A stretch of 22,374 nucleotides of DNA from a virus. The notes beneath the pieces were generated by a model. It worked only from the letters and a program-made list of their open reading frames with translations, did no database searches and was not told the DNA's origin. The position numbers and the translations under genes are program-made. Shown here one piece after another: positions 1 through 6,666 of this stretch (its first letter is position 1; every line of letters starts with the position of its first letter). Location of the stretch: the IMG/VR virus record IMGVR_UViG_3300002916_000005, positions 1 through 22,374 of that record, one strand, 5' to 3'.

Positions 1-449
1 GGCACATTGAAAATCGCAACTTCTTCTGTGGCAGTCCCCGCCTCAAGAACGAGGGTGATCGTCCCAGCGCCAGTTAATCCGGTGTTGGCAGTAACAGTGA
101 TCGATGTTGCACCCGCTGTCGTCAGCGCGGAAAGCGTTGTGGCGACGGTAGGTGCAGTGTAGGTGTCCGAGCCTGATCCTTGCGCTGCCGTCTCAAAGAA
201 GCCCAGCTCATTCGGCCTGAGCGCTGCAACTAACTTGACTTTGACCATCTGCTTATTCTTGATGATCGTCGATAAGCGTCGAGAGCTATCGCCTTCACGG
301 ATATCTTCAGTGTTGAGATCGATGTCGATCTTTGAGCCGTTCATCCAACGCGGAAAGATAGTAGGTGCAGCAGGAGTACCAGGAGTAGATTCCTTTGCAA
401 AGCCGAAGTAAGAATTCGAACTGCGAATAGAGGCTACAGGGACCGGCAT
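1..449 (-). CDS. Tail tube / major tail protein, partial (N-terminal part)
   Basis: The frame starts with ATG at 449 and is still open at base 1, so the gene is cut by the window edge and about 149 residues are visible. The N-terminus (MPVPVASIRSSNSYFGFAKE, then STPGTPAAPTIFP) matches the usual opening of siphovirus-type tail tube proteins, where a short leader is followed by GxAxExTxGTPxAP. The next stretch, with DIDLNTEDIREGD, is the typical second strand region. From about residue 105 a Thr/Ala/Val-rich beta segment begins (TTAGATSITVTANTGL), resembling the added beta modules common in phage tail proteins. Its ATG shares one base with the stop of the preceding gene (TAATG). Position at the end of the connector cluster supports the tail assignment. 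Function is inferred from motif and gene order. Confidence 0.75.
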   Translation of the reverse strand, partial: MPVPVASIRSSNSYFGFAKESTPGTPAAPTIFPRWMNGSKIDIDLNTEDIREGDSSRRLSTIIKNKQMVKVKLVAALRPNELGFFETAAQGSGSDTYTAPTVATTLSALTTAGATSITVTANTGLTGAGTITLVLEAGTATEEVAIFNV

Positions 450-850
450 TAGAGCACCTCACTTTCCACTTGCACGGGAGTGTCAAGAGGCGGTTCACCC
501 GAAAGAGGCTGTGCATCTTCTGCCTCTATTAACTCAAAATCACTACGGCCAACGTTAAAGACATACCCCAAAAGCCCTAGCTCCTCATCGCTTTTCCCTG
601 CGTCCTCTGCCCTGACAACGCGACCCGCACCGAGATGCAGAGGGTCTCGTTGCCTGTGGGGATCTTCCAACATAGTGAATCCGATTATCTCTTCTTCGGG
701 CATCATGAGGGTATCCCCATTATTGAGGACAAGCTCAGTGCGTTTGCTGCCATCGATATTGCGCCAATCCCGCTTATTATCCTGCAAACCTATCGGGGTA
801 TTGCCTATGTAGCGGGATGCCACAAATACCGGTTCTTTCTTTTCTGGCAT
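449..850 (-). CDS. Small phage structural-region protein, unknown function
   Basis: This frame encodes about 133 residues from the ATG at 850 (MPEKKEPVFVASRYIGN). An upstream in-frame ATG at 898 would overlap the preceding gene. I chose 850 because an AAGGAGA ribosome site lies about 11 bases upstream of it. The protein is acidic toward its C-terminus (EELGLLGYVFNVGRSDFELIEAEDAQ). It has a short beta-rich central region with TELVLNNGDTLMMPEEEIIGF. No family is recognised. It sits between a tail-terminator-like gene and the tail tube gene, where small tail-completion proteins are usual. The stop overlaps the start of the tail tube gene by one base, so translation is probably coupled. Confidence 0.65.
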   Translation of the reverse strand: MPEKKEPVFVASRYIGNTPIGLQDNKRDWRNIDGSKRTELVLNNGDTLMMPEEEIIGFTMLEDPHRQRDPLHLGAGRVVRAEDAGKSDEELGLLGYVFNVGRSDFELIEAEDAQPLSGEPPLDTPVQVESEVL

Positions 851-875
851 ATAAAAATAGTCTCCTTTTCTCGAC

Positions 876-1403
876 TCAAACTCCGTATGGAAGAGCATTG
901 ATCACAAGGTTCAAATCATGGCAGACAAAGGACACCCCTGGTATCGTTGTGTTATCGATGGCTCCCTCATAGCCGCCCAATGCCATCTCAGGGATACTCA
1001 TTGCATGATTTGCATTGTGAAATTCTAAGGTATCATTGTTTTCTATATTACTGTGAATTCGCATAAGATCTATCATATTATTTCTTTTTATATTGCTTAT
1101 CGTGTCGGGTTGCGCGTCCCAGCTATCACAGTATTTAATCTTAATTAGCATTTGCCCTTCGCGTCCCATTTGAGCGTCCAAGAAGTAGCGCTGTGGCCCT
1201 GCCTCGATGTGTACGGCAGGCTTCGGTCCCTTGAGCATTTCATAGTAGTCCTGGATATAGATGAGATCGTTGCCCGTCGCTACCTGGATCTCTCCAATCC
1301 TGGTATTGGGTTGCCCTGTGCTCAAGTCCACTGCAATGAGAGCCTTGAGCACATCCATGACGGTCAGCACATCGTTGGCATTGTTGTATCCCCTGAGTGG
1401 CAT
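876..1403 (-). CDS. Probable tail terminator / tail completion protein
   Basis: The product is 175 residues, starting MPLRGYNNANDVLTVMDVLK. It has a helical N-terminus (VLTVMDVLKALIAVD) and then alternating strands, with PAVHIEAGPQRYFLD in the middle. No catalytic motif is visible. Size, mixed alpha/beta pattern and position, directly after an HK97 gp10-like gene and two genes before the tail tube gene, fit the tail terminator slot of HK97-type phages. That role is inferred from synteny, not from a recognised signature. A GGAGGT sequence lies 12 bases upstream of the ATG, inside the end of the previous gene. A stretch around 1030-1095 is more AT-rich than its surroundings and corresponds to SNIKRNNMIDLMRIHSNIENN, which may be a local insertion. 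Confidence 0.6.
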   Translation of the reverse strand: MPLRGYNNANDVLTVMDVLKALIAVDLSTGQPNTRIGEIQVATGNDLIYIQDYYEMLKGPKPAVHIEAGPQRYFLDAQMGREGQMLIKIKYCDSWDAQPDTISNIKRNNMIDLMRIHSNIENNDTLEFHNANHAMSIPEMALGGYEGAIDNTTIPGVSFVCHDLNLVINALPYGV

Positions 1404-1409
1404 GGTGCT

Positions 1410-1913
1410 TCAATGACCTCCTAGAATGTCTTTGAGCTCATCGATCGCCTTGTCTGTCTCTGGCTTCACAATCTCGTTTTCACGCTCCAGGACGGGCTTT
1501 ACAAAGTCGTTGGCCTTCTGCCCTTTCACGCTTTTTACCGGATGTGCAGCACTGTCCCAGTAAAGCGCCTTCTTAACCAGTGGTGTTATCAATTGCTTCT
1601 TTGGCCCGTATAATCCCGTGCCCTCGCGAATATATTTGAGCTTGACTGGTTGTTCGGTGAAGACCTCGACTTTTGCGCCCACTCCCTGTTGTTCCACCTT
1701 CGTTTTGAAAGATCCTGCAAGAGATCCGGTTGCATCGCCCTCTGGCGGTGTTCCTCCATGCGTCCCATGAGGAGCCTTGTCCCCCAATGCCTTCTTCATG
1801 GCATCCCCTGACCTCTGCGCAGCGTCCCTGATAATGCCAGGAAAGGCAGTGCGTGCACGGGAAAGCCTTGCTTGCAGAGCGTCAAGCCCTGATGTGTTGC
1901 TTGTGAAGTTCAT
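1410..1913 (-). CDS. HK97 gp10-like head-tail / neck protein
   Basis: The product is 167 residues. The N-terminal helix (LDALQARLSRARTAFPGIIR) is followed by a central beta region with VFTEQPVKLKYIREGTGLYG, then LITPLVKKALYW and a segment ending KGQKANDFVKPVLE. This order (helix, KYIxxGTG-type strand, a proline-rich stretch, then a final helix containing FVKP) is the usual layout of the HK97 gp10 family, which acts at the head-tail junction or in tail completion. The ATG overlaps the stop of the upstream gene in an ATGA arrangement. Length is within the family's normal range. The family assignment rests on eye-matched pattern only. Confidence 0.7.
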   Translation of the reverse strand: MNFTSNTSGLDALQARLSRARTAFPGIIRDAAQRSGDAMKKALGDKAPHGTHGGTPPEGDATGSLAGSFKTKVEQQGVGAKVEVFTEQPVKLKYIREGTGLYGPKKQLITPLVKKALYWDSAAHPVKSVKGQKANDFVKPVLERENEIVKPETDKAIDELKDILGGH

Positions 1914-2176
1914 GATTGTTTCTCAGTCGGAGTGATCAAGACATCGAACTCTTGCCCAATAGGTGCATCAAAGAAAACTTGTGAAGCTGTTGGATTGACA
2001 ATCCCCATTTTAAGATCACCTGATGGAGTAGCGCTTCCAAACGGCTCTCCCTGCACAGCACCTAACTCAACATAAGAGCCTTCGACTATTTTTGCCTCCT
2101 GTTCACCAGGGGCTTTGTAATACCCCTTCATGCGGGTAACTCGATCTAATCGAAACCGTGCATGTACTTGTGACAT
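1910..2176 (-). CDS. Small phage protein, unknown function
   Basis: The product is 88 residues, beginning MSQVHARFRLDRVTRMKGYY. A strong AAGGAGG ribosome site lies just upstream of the ATG, in the short gap after the previous gene. The sequence looks like a compact beta protein (IVEGSYVELGAVQGEPFGSATPSGDLKMGIVNP, FDAPIGQEFDVLITP). No signal peptide or membrane segment is present. Small beta proteins of this size are often found next to head-closure and gp10-like genes, but I do not recognise the family. Its stop is coupled by ATGA overlap to the gp10-like gene, which supports it being translated. Confidence 0.65.
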   Translation of the reverse strand: MSQVHARFRLDRVTRMKGYYKAPGEQEAKIVEGSYVELGAVQGEPFGSATPSGDLKMGIVNPTASQVFFDAPIGQEFDVLITPTEKQS

Positions 2177-2186
2177 ATATTCCTCC

Positions 2187-2561
2187 TTAAACTGATGGAC
2201 CCCCGCCGACTATCCGTTGGCAGTACAGCCGTCGATGCTGCAATGCCCCTGCACTGCTATTCCTTGCAAATGCAACGAGGAGCGCTTCGTTGCTTCCTAG
2301 TTCATCCCAGGGTGTCACACCGTCACCCAGGGTGATCTGTGTGATCGTGTCCCCCTTCTTGATGTCTGTCCCCGCTTCGACTTTCATCAAGTATTCGGAC
2401 TCCATGGCACCCGCTGGTAAGCTAATATAGTCGCTCTGTGGCACTGGACTCTGATGCGCCTCGATTGCACTGAGATGCGGTGATGGCGCAGGCGTCCCTG
2501 TTGTTGCAGAGTATGCAGCGGACCTCGATGTCCAGATACGCACGTTCTTGAGCGGGATCAT
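2187..2561 (-). CDS. Probable head-closure / connector-region protein
   Basis: I place the start at the ATG at 2561 (MIPLKNVRIWTSRSAAYS), which overlaps the stop of the upstream gene as ATGA; a longer in-frame version from 2627 would run far into that gene. The product is about 124 residues, with beta-strand-like segments (YLMKVEAGTDIKKGDTIT, DELGSNEALLVAFARNSS) and a C-terminal segment ending in VGGGPSV. KVEAGTDIKKGDTIT is reminiscent of the oligonucleotide-binding-like fold seen in head-closure proteins, but this is only suggestive. Position between the head-tail adaptor gene and the gp10-like gene is where head-closure proteins normally lie. Confidence 0.6.
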   Translation of the reverse strand: MIPLKNVRIWTSRSAAYSATTGTPAPSPHLSAIEAHQSPVPQSDYISLPAGAMESEYLMKVEAGTDIKKGDTITQITLGDGVTPWDELGSNEALLVAFARNSSAGALQHRRLYCQRIVGGGPSV

Positions 2562-2791
2562 GGAGTTTCCCCAACCTGAGAATGATGCCAAGAATGGGTT
2601 GCAGGGTGCACGTTGTATGGCACCCATGTCACATGCGTTGGACGCCCATCCTTTTCAAATTCCACCTCTGCATAATGGGTACCATCCTGCTCTGCAAGCG
2701 CCGTGATGGTTGCTTTATGTCCAATTCCGACATAATTAACGTACTTAACCTTATCACCCACATTTGTCTCTTTATTGTTCATAAGATGCAT
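2558..2791 (-). CDS. Small KOW/SH3-like beta protein, unknown function
   Basis: The product is about 77 residues if it starts at the ATG at 2791 (MHLMNNKETNVGDKVKYVNY). A second ATG three codons later (2782) is equally possible; an AGGG-type ribosome site lies close upstream of both. The frame opens further upstream but that would overlap the end of the adaptor gene. The pattern VGDKVKYVNYVGIGHKATITAL followed by HYAEVEFEKDGRPTHVTWVPYNV resembles a small SH3/KOW-like barrel, found in some phage accessory proteins. No enzymatic motif is visible. Its stop is coupled to the downstream start by ATGA overlap. Confidence 0.55.
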   Translation of the reverse strand: MHLMNNKETNVGDKVKYVNYVGIGHKATITALAEQDGTHYAEVEFEKDGRPTHVTWVPYNVHPATHSWHHSQVGETP

Positions 2792-2798
2792 ATCACCC

Positions 2799-3713
2799 TC
2801 ATGCAATTGCCACCTCCTCATAGCATGCAAGGCACGCCATCGCACTATCACAAAGCACGTCAGGCTTATCCCCTCGCACAGGTGGCTTCATCTGGATTTC
2901 CTGATCAGCATTCCGCGCTTTGTAGATCCCACCCATCCCTGACTTTCGCAGAGATCGTTGCTCCAAGATGTCCGAGGTCTGCCGGATCGTTGCCTCCCTC
3001 GCAGGCTCAGGGATCGTCGCTGTATAGTCAGCGGTCACCCGGGCAGTCCCTGATTGTGCAACATTGAAAAGCACTGAGCCTTCGGTGTAGTCCACAGTGT
3101 AGTTCGATGGGCTTGTTGCCGCCCCGTTGACGTACACCGCAGGAGGGATAGGCAGGGGCTGGTTGGGTGTCAGGTGCGCGGCCTGGTTATTAGTGCTTGC
3201 CCAGAAACCCCTGACTGCCTTGTAAAGTTGGTTATTCCCCGTGTTGATCAATTGCTCACCAAAGACAGGGATGTAGAAGGAGACAAAGCAATCCATCTGC
3301 ACAATCGAGACCTTGAGGCTCAGCAGGACCTGCCCGATGCTGAAAGTCAATGCCTCCAATGGGACAATCTCGATGTAGCCATCGCGTTGATTGATGATCG
3401 CATCGGACACGTTGATGCCCAAGAAGAAACCATTGCCATCAGAGAGATTACTCACCTGTATCCGATAGCGATTGACCTTCTGCACGGGCACCGGATACGA
3501 CGGGAACGCTGTCTGCCTTGACTGATCACTCCATTTCTGCTGTATCCACACGTTGTGCGGTTCGAAGCCGCCTATCCCCAAGCGAAACTTCATGCATGTA
3601 TCCACAGCGGACTCAGCGCGTGCAATGAGCCTGCTCAATGCAAGATCATTGATGTCAGTGCCGATACCTTCGTCCAAGTCGCGATATTGAGTTGTCGTCA
3701 AGTATTTAGTCAT
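2799..3713 (-). CDS. Head-tail connector / adaptor protein (gp6-like)
   Basis: The product is about 304 residues from the ATG at 3713 (MTKYLTTTQYRDLDEGIG). An in-frame TTG at 3722 is a less likely start. The N-terminal helical region, with DLALSRLIARAESAVDTCMKFR, is the hallmark of HK97 gp6-type adaptors, which ring the portal and begin with a helix bundle. Unlike a minimal adaptor of about 100 residues, this one continues with long beta-rich parts: IQVSNLSDGNGFFLGI, QVLLSLKVSIVQMDCFVSFYIPVFGEQ, and YTVDYTEGSVLFNV followed by TARVTADYTATIPE. The last part resembles the beta segment of phage proteins that describe a value range and fill-in strands. The C-terminal helix (ARQTSDILEQRSLRK-like) contains charged residues. 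The gene lies two genes after the capsid-associated protein. Confidence 0.65.
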   Translation of the reverse strand: MTKYLTTTQYRDLDEGIGTDINDLALSRLIARAESAVDTCMKFRLGIGGFEPHNVWIQQKWSDQSRQTAFPSYPVPVQKVNRYRIQVSNLSDGNGFFLGINVSDAIINQRDGYIEIVPLEALTFSIGQVLLSLKVSIVQMDCFVSFYIPVFGEQLINTGNNQLYKAVRGFWASTNNQAAHLTPNQPLPIPPAVYVNGAATSPSNYTVDYTEGSVLFNVAQSGTARVTADYTATIPEPAREATIRQTSDILEQRSLRKSGMGGIYKARNADQEIQMKPPVRGDKPDVLCDSAMACLACYEEVAIA

Positions 3714-3725
3714 AACGAACAAATC

Positions 3726-4235
3726 TCATGCAGAACGGTCATGATAGCTGATAGTGTAGTCCCCGGGCGTGCCCGACAAGGTATAAAACAGGCCACGGTT
3801 GCACCGCACCTCATACTCACGGCCTAGATCCCCTGCCACTGGCTTAATCACTGCAATCGCTGTCCCAGCGGGGCTTGCACTGGGATGACCGTCGTAGAGT
3901 GTGACCGTAACTGTTGTTCCAGGATCATTGACCACAAAGTTGCCAAGATCGACGGTCCTCTGTGAGCTGATCGTGTAGGCACCAGAGTGACCATTCACAA
4001 AGTCAGCAGTGAACGTCGTTGCAGTCACTGTTTTTACCACGACATCCTCTGCCGTCCCTGTCCCCCCTGCAAAGTTGAGCCATCGTCCAACCGTGATATT
4101 TGCCATGGAAGCAGGGGTCACAACGCGGTCAGCGCCTGCCGTGATTGTCGTTGGTGCTGTCGTTGCGACGTTGTTGCCAACGGGCACCCCTGTCCCTGTG
4201 GCAGTGATATGTAGAGGTCTATACTGGCAATCCAT
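3726..4235 (-). CDS. Beta-module phage structural protein, paralogous module with neighbour
   Basis: The product is about 169 residues. Start ATG 4235 was preferred over the GTG at 4238, since AGAGGT lies five bases upstream. The N-terminal half carries a beta module with the pattern TPASMANITVGRWLNFAGG, VVVKTVTATTFTADFVNGHS. The same module occurs in the upstream gene (TPAAMTNIVVG..., TATTFTATFANTHS). The C-terminal half has NDPGTTVTVTLYDGHPSA and GLFYTLSGTPGDYTISYHD, a second beta domain. Modules of this kind occur in capsid decoration, baseplate and tail proteins of phages, where they are exchanged as cassettes. The gene sits between the capsid gene block and the adaptor, so a role on the head or at the neck is likely. 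The exact function is unknown. Confidence 0.65.
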   Translation of the reverse strand: MDCQYRPLHITATGTGVPVGNNVATTAPTTITAGADRVVTPASMANITVGRWLNFAGGTGTAEDVVVKTVTATTFTADFVNGHSGAYTISSQRTVDLGNFVVNDPGTTVTVTLYDGHPSASPAGTAIAVIKPVAGDLGREYEVRCNRGLFYTLSGTPGDYTISYHDRSA

Positions 4236-4244
4236 CACGCACCT

Positions 4245-4946
4245 CTATCCCGCAAAGCCCCTGCCTTGCGCAAAGACAAGATCAAGTTGCACGGTAACGG
4301 CTGGGCTTGCAAGGCCCGTTGCATTGCTGCTCACGCGCTTGAAGGTCAGGATATCCCCTGACAAGATCGGGTTGGCGGTGTACTGCGTTGCGATCTGCCG
4401 TGGAGTCAGTGCTGTCTCGGTCACAGGGGCGCTGCTATAGGCAACACTTGCCAGTGGTGCGGAAACAACATTCCACGTGCTCGAGTGGGTATTTGCAAAG
4501 GTAGCGGTGAACGTCGTTGCCGTCACAGCGGTTACAATGACCGTCTCAGCGCTGGCACCGGTATCAACGAGCAGGGCAGTGCCAACGACGATGTTAGTCA
4601 TTGCCGCCGGTGTGATTACGACTACGCCCGGAGCAGCTACCGCCGTGGGTGTCGTCGTATTGACCAGCAACGCCCCTGCCCGCTTGTGCAGAACCTGCCA
4701 CGTAAAGAAGTTCGTTGCTGCCCCGGTCAAGTTGGCCTCAGTTGTCCAGATGGCAAGCCTTGTCCGCAGCGCATTCATTGGCAGTCCCCCTGCGCGGCCC
4801 GACTGTGCAAGCTTGGTCAGATCAGGGACAACGAACAGTATGCCTTCATAGTCCGTCGCTGACCCCGCTGTAGCGCTGGCGAAACGCACTGAAGGACCAA
4901 TGGGCAAATCCCTGTTAAGTCCTAGAAATTCATTGAGAAGGGCCAC
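4245..4946 (-). CDS. Probable capsid decoration / head-associated protein with inserted beta module
   Basis: The product is 233 residues, starting at a GTG (4946) with AGGGGG ribosome site; the preceding gene's stop lies three bases upstream. The N-terminal and C-terminal parts appear to form one beta domain: FTWQVLHKRAGALLVN at about residues 80-96, and ATQYTANPILSGDILTFKRVSSNATG with PAVTVQLDLVFAQ near the end. Between them, about residues 98-165, lies an Ala/Thr/Val-rich beta module (VITPAAMTNIVVGTALLVD, VTATTFTATFANTHS) shared with the next gene. The second domain pattern (SGD.LTF.....TG...P..TVQL) is common in head decoration or fibre proteins. Its location two genes after the capsid gene supports that, but there is no diagnostic motif. 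Confidence 0.6.
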   Translation of the reverse strand: MALLNEFLGLNRDLPIGPSVRFASATAGSATDYEGILFVVPDLTKLAQSGRAGGLPMNALRTRLAIWTTEANLTGAATNFFTWQVLHKRAGALLVNTTTPTAVAAPGVVVITPAAMTNIVVGTALLVDTGASAETVIVTAVTATTFTATFANTHSSTWNVVSAPLASVAYSSAPVTETALTPRQIATQYTANPILSGDILTFKRVSSNATGLASPAVTVQLDLVFAQGRGFAG

Positions 4947-4949
4947 GGC

Positions 4950-5495
4950 TTACCCCCTTTGCATGTGCTTTGGAAGATGCACGTCCAGGCCATCAACAAG
5001 CTTCTTCAGGCGTTCGGTACCAAGCTGAGCTGCGAGCTCATTGAGGTCAACGCCTGCCAGTTGTGCAGCGAATTTCTCGACGGGCATCGGCGTAATCCCT
5101 GTTGCTTCGCAGAAATCGGCTTCGGTTGCATCGCTAGGCAACACATGAATATTTACCTTGCCATAGACCTGATCTTGCTTACCGTCAGGGCGCGTCCCTT
5201 TCTGCCAGTATTTTGCAAAGGCGTAGGGCACATTGCGGGCCACGCCATCGATGAAAAGCACCTTGTCAACAAAATGCTTGTCACCAGTTGGTACGCGCCC
5301 CCAGCCGTGCAGAACAGTCACACGATCGTCGTCACTGGGCTCCCATTTCTTGGATTGCTCCTTGGATTGCTCCTTGGGTTGCTCCTTGGGTTGCTCCTGG
5401 ATATCAGTGACAGCCTTGCTTTGCAGTGCCTCTTGTTGCTGCTCTTTGGGCTCCTCTGGATTGTTGATAGGAGCTTGATCGTCTTTCTTTGTCAT
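4950..5495 (-). CDS. Capsid-region protein with Lys-Glu-Gln repeat linker, unknown function
   Basis: The product is 181 residues. An AGGAGA ribosome site lies eight bases before the ATG. Residues 1-50 are a low-complexity, charged linker rich in Glu, Gln and Lys with four repeats of KEQ(P/S) coded by a 12-bp DNA repeat. From about residue 55 there is a compact domain (DDRVTVLHGWGRVPTGDKHFVDKVLFIDGV, then NVPYAFAKYWQKG) followed by a helical C-terminal region (ELAAQLGTERLKKLVDGLDVHLP). The folded domain looks like one that docks on a capsid surface and the linker like a flexible tether, but that is inference. It is the first gene after the capsid gene, the usual place for small capsid-associated proteins. 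I do not recognise the family. Confidence 0.6.
   Translation of the reverse strand: MTKKDDQAPINNPEEPKEQQQEALQSKAVTDIQEQPKEQPKEQSKEQSKKWEPSDDDRVTVLHGWGRVPTGDKHFVDKVLFIDGVARNVPYAFAKYWQKGTRPDGKQDQVYGKVNIHVLPSDATEADFCEATGITPMPVEKFAAQLAGVDLNELAAQLGTERLKKLVDGLDVHLPKHMQRG
5350..5397 (-). repeat. Four tandem 12-bp repeats inside a coding region
   Basis: Four head-to-tail copies of a 12-bp unit, TTGG(A/G)TTGCTCC on the plus strand, at 5350-5361, 5362-5373, 5374-5385 and 5386-5397. The first two copies have A at the fifth base and the last two have G. Each unit codes for four residues of the minus-strand protein, giving KEQP, KEQP, KEQS, KEQS. Because the unit is a multiple of three, copy number can change without a frameshift, so linker length could vary between related phages. 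Confidence 0.9.
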
Positions 5496-5514
5496 CTCAT
5501 GTGTCTCCTATCAA

Positions 5515-6432
5515 TTAGCTAGCCAATCGGCGAACTTTTGTATTGAATGAGGGGGCTGCTATTTCAAGCCCGTACATACCGAAAATTATCCACCTGGAAG
5601 ATAATACATTATCGACGGCAGAAGGCAATTGCAGTATCGTGAAGCTCTCGGAGTATAGCCACGGAATAGCAATGTGCTCATCGTCAACAATGTAGATGTC
5701 TTCAACGAGAGCATTATCGGAGGTTCGGTTATAGGTACCGCCTGTGGAACCTGGAAACGGAATGAGCATGATCTCACCGTCAGCATAGGTCACTGCGGTA
5801 ACGCGCGTGCCTGGGATGAGATCCGCCAAACGCTCTTGATAGCGAACGTTGCTCATCTGCTCATCGTCAAAGGACTGCTTGGAGTTGAAAGACAGGAATG
5901 CGAGCTTGGGATTGCCTCCATTGTTGGCTGCCTGGGTGGCACCAAATCGCAGGGACTCGGTCATATTGAGCGAGCTAATATCAACCTGTGTCGCACCGTT
6001 CCCTGAGAAAGAGCCCTGGCTTCCCAGGACACCACGAAAACCATCGATCCCATTGGCGTTGTAAACACCTTTCTCAGTGGCAGCACCGGCTCCCGATGAG
6101 TTCGATGCATTTCCTTGCAAGATGAAGTATTGCAGGTCCTGCGCTAATTTCACCATTCCGTTACTCATCTCTGTAAGCTCCGGGGAGTAGGCAGGAGGGG
6201 AACCACCGGCAGAAACGGCAGCGATCTCTTTGAAGGTCACACCGCGACCCGTGGCAAAGACGCCGATCGGGAAGGTCAGCTTGTCATATGCACCCGTAGT
6301 GTAGGAAACGGTGCCAGTCTCACTGATAAGCGTTGAACCCGCCGATCCGCTGTCAGGCGAAGTTACACGTGTTGCCTGGTGAAGTAAGCCATTGCTCTGT
6401 TTCTTCGTAAGTCTCTCCCAGACGGGAAAGCG
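5515..6432 (-). CDS. Major capsid protein, exon 2 (C-terminal part)
   Basis: This is the second exon of the split major capsid gene: about 305 residues and a TAA stop. The first residues, RFPVWERLTKKQSNGLLHQA, followed by a beta strand region with FATGRGVTFKEIAAV, then TEMSNGMVKLAQDLQYFILQGN, are typical of HK97-fold capsid proteins, with an elongated loop, spine helix and peripheral domain. Later parts include FLSFNSKQSFDDEQMSNVRYQ, GEIMLIPFPGSTGGTYN and the C-terminal strand ending in SFNTKVRRLAS. The frame remains open far upstream, to 7233, but that region is antisense to the endonuclease gene and has no capsid character. I placed the exon start at CGC (6432) because the intron pairing model ends with G at 6433. 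The joined protein is about 404 residues, a normal size for this family. Confidence 0.85.
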   Translation of the reverse strand, partial: RFPVWERLTKKQSNGLLHQATRVTSPDSGSAGSTLISETGTVSYTTGAYDKLTFPIGVFATGRGVTFKEIAAVSAGGSPPAYSPELTEMSNGMVKLAQDLQYFILQGNASNSSGAGAATEKGVYNANGIDGFRGVLGSQGSFSGNGATQVDISSLNMTESLRFGATQAANNGGNPKLAFLSFNSKQSFDDEQMSNVRYQERLADLIPGTRVTAVTYADGEIMLIPFPGSTGGTYNRTSDNALVEDIYIVDDEHIAIPWLYSESFTILQLPSAVDNVLSSRWIIFGMYGLEIAAPSFNTKVRRLAS

Positions 6433-6499
6433 CTTAATGAAGATTGCGTGCTTTTTGTTACTCGTGCATCTAGCACGGGAACCGTCATTTCTGCGGTTC

Positions 6500-6519
6500 T
6501 CTTGCAGTTCCCTGCAAGA
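6500..6519 (-). other. Intron P9 hairpin with GNRA tetraloop
   Basis: A perfect 8-bp inverted repeat (TCTTGCAG and CTGCAAGA) encloses the four-base loop GGAA. A GNRA loop on P9 is a common tertiary-contact element in group I ribozymes. It lies directly after the 3' strand of P7, as expected. Two smaller hairpins follow before the predicted 3' splice site. Confidence 0.8.
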
Positions 6520-6538
6520 TCGGACTATGGAATCATCC

Positions 6539-6567
6539 TGGACTGTAAAGCTGAGTTGTGCTATAAT
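6539..6567 (+). promoter_or_regulatory. Candidate sigma-70 promoter for the intron HNH gene
   Basis: A perfect TATAAT at 6562-6567 is preceded, with a 17-base spacer, by TGGACT at 6539-6544, which matches four of six bases of the -35 consensus. It points toward the endonuclease gene on the plus strand, about 100 bases before its ATG. The -35 region overlaps the 3' strand of intron helix P8, so the same bases may serve an RNA helix on one strand and a promoter on the other. Motif match only. Confidence 0.45.
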
Positions 6568-6666
6568 AAAGAGGGCTAGAAGTTGCCTGATCAGCGGCTT
6601 GACAAGCGGTCTTCCGATCCGCGCCCCAAGAGAAATCGGAACAACACTATCGGAGGTGTTTTTCTT

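Noticed and set aside
6599-6604. TTGACA on the plus strand as -35 of another promoter for the HNH gene
   Set aside because: No -10 like sequence occurs 15-19 bases downstream; the region is GC-rich. The TATAAT at 6562-6567 is the better candidate.
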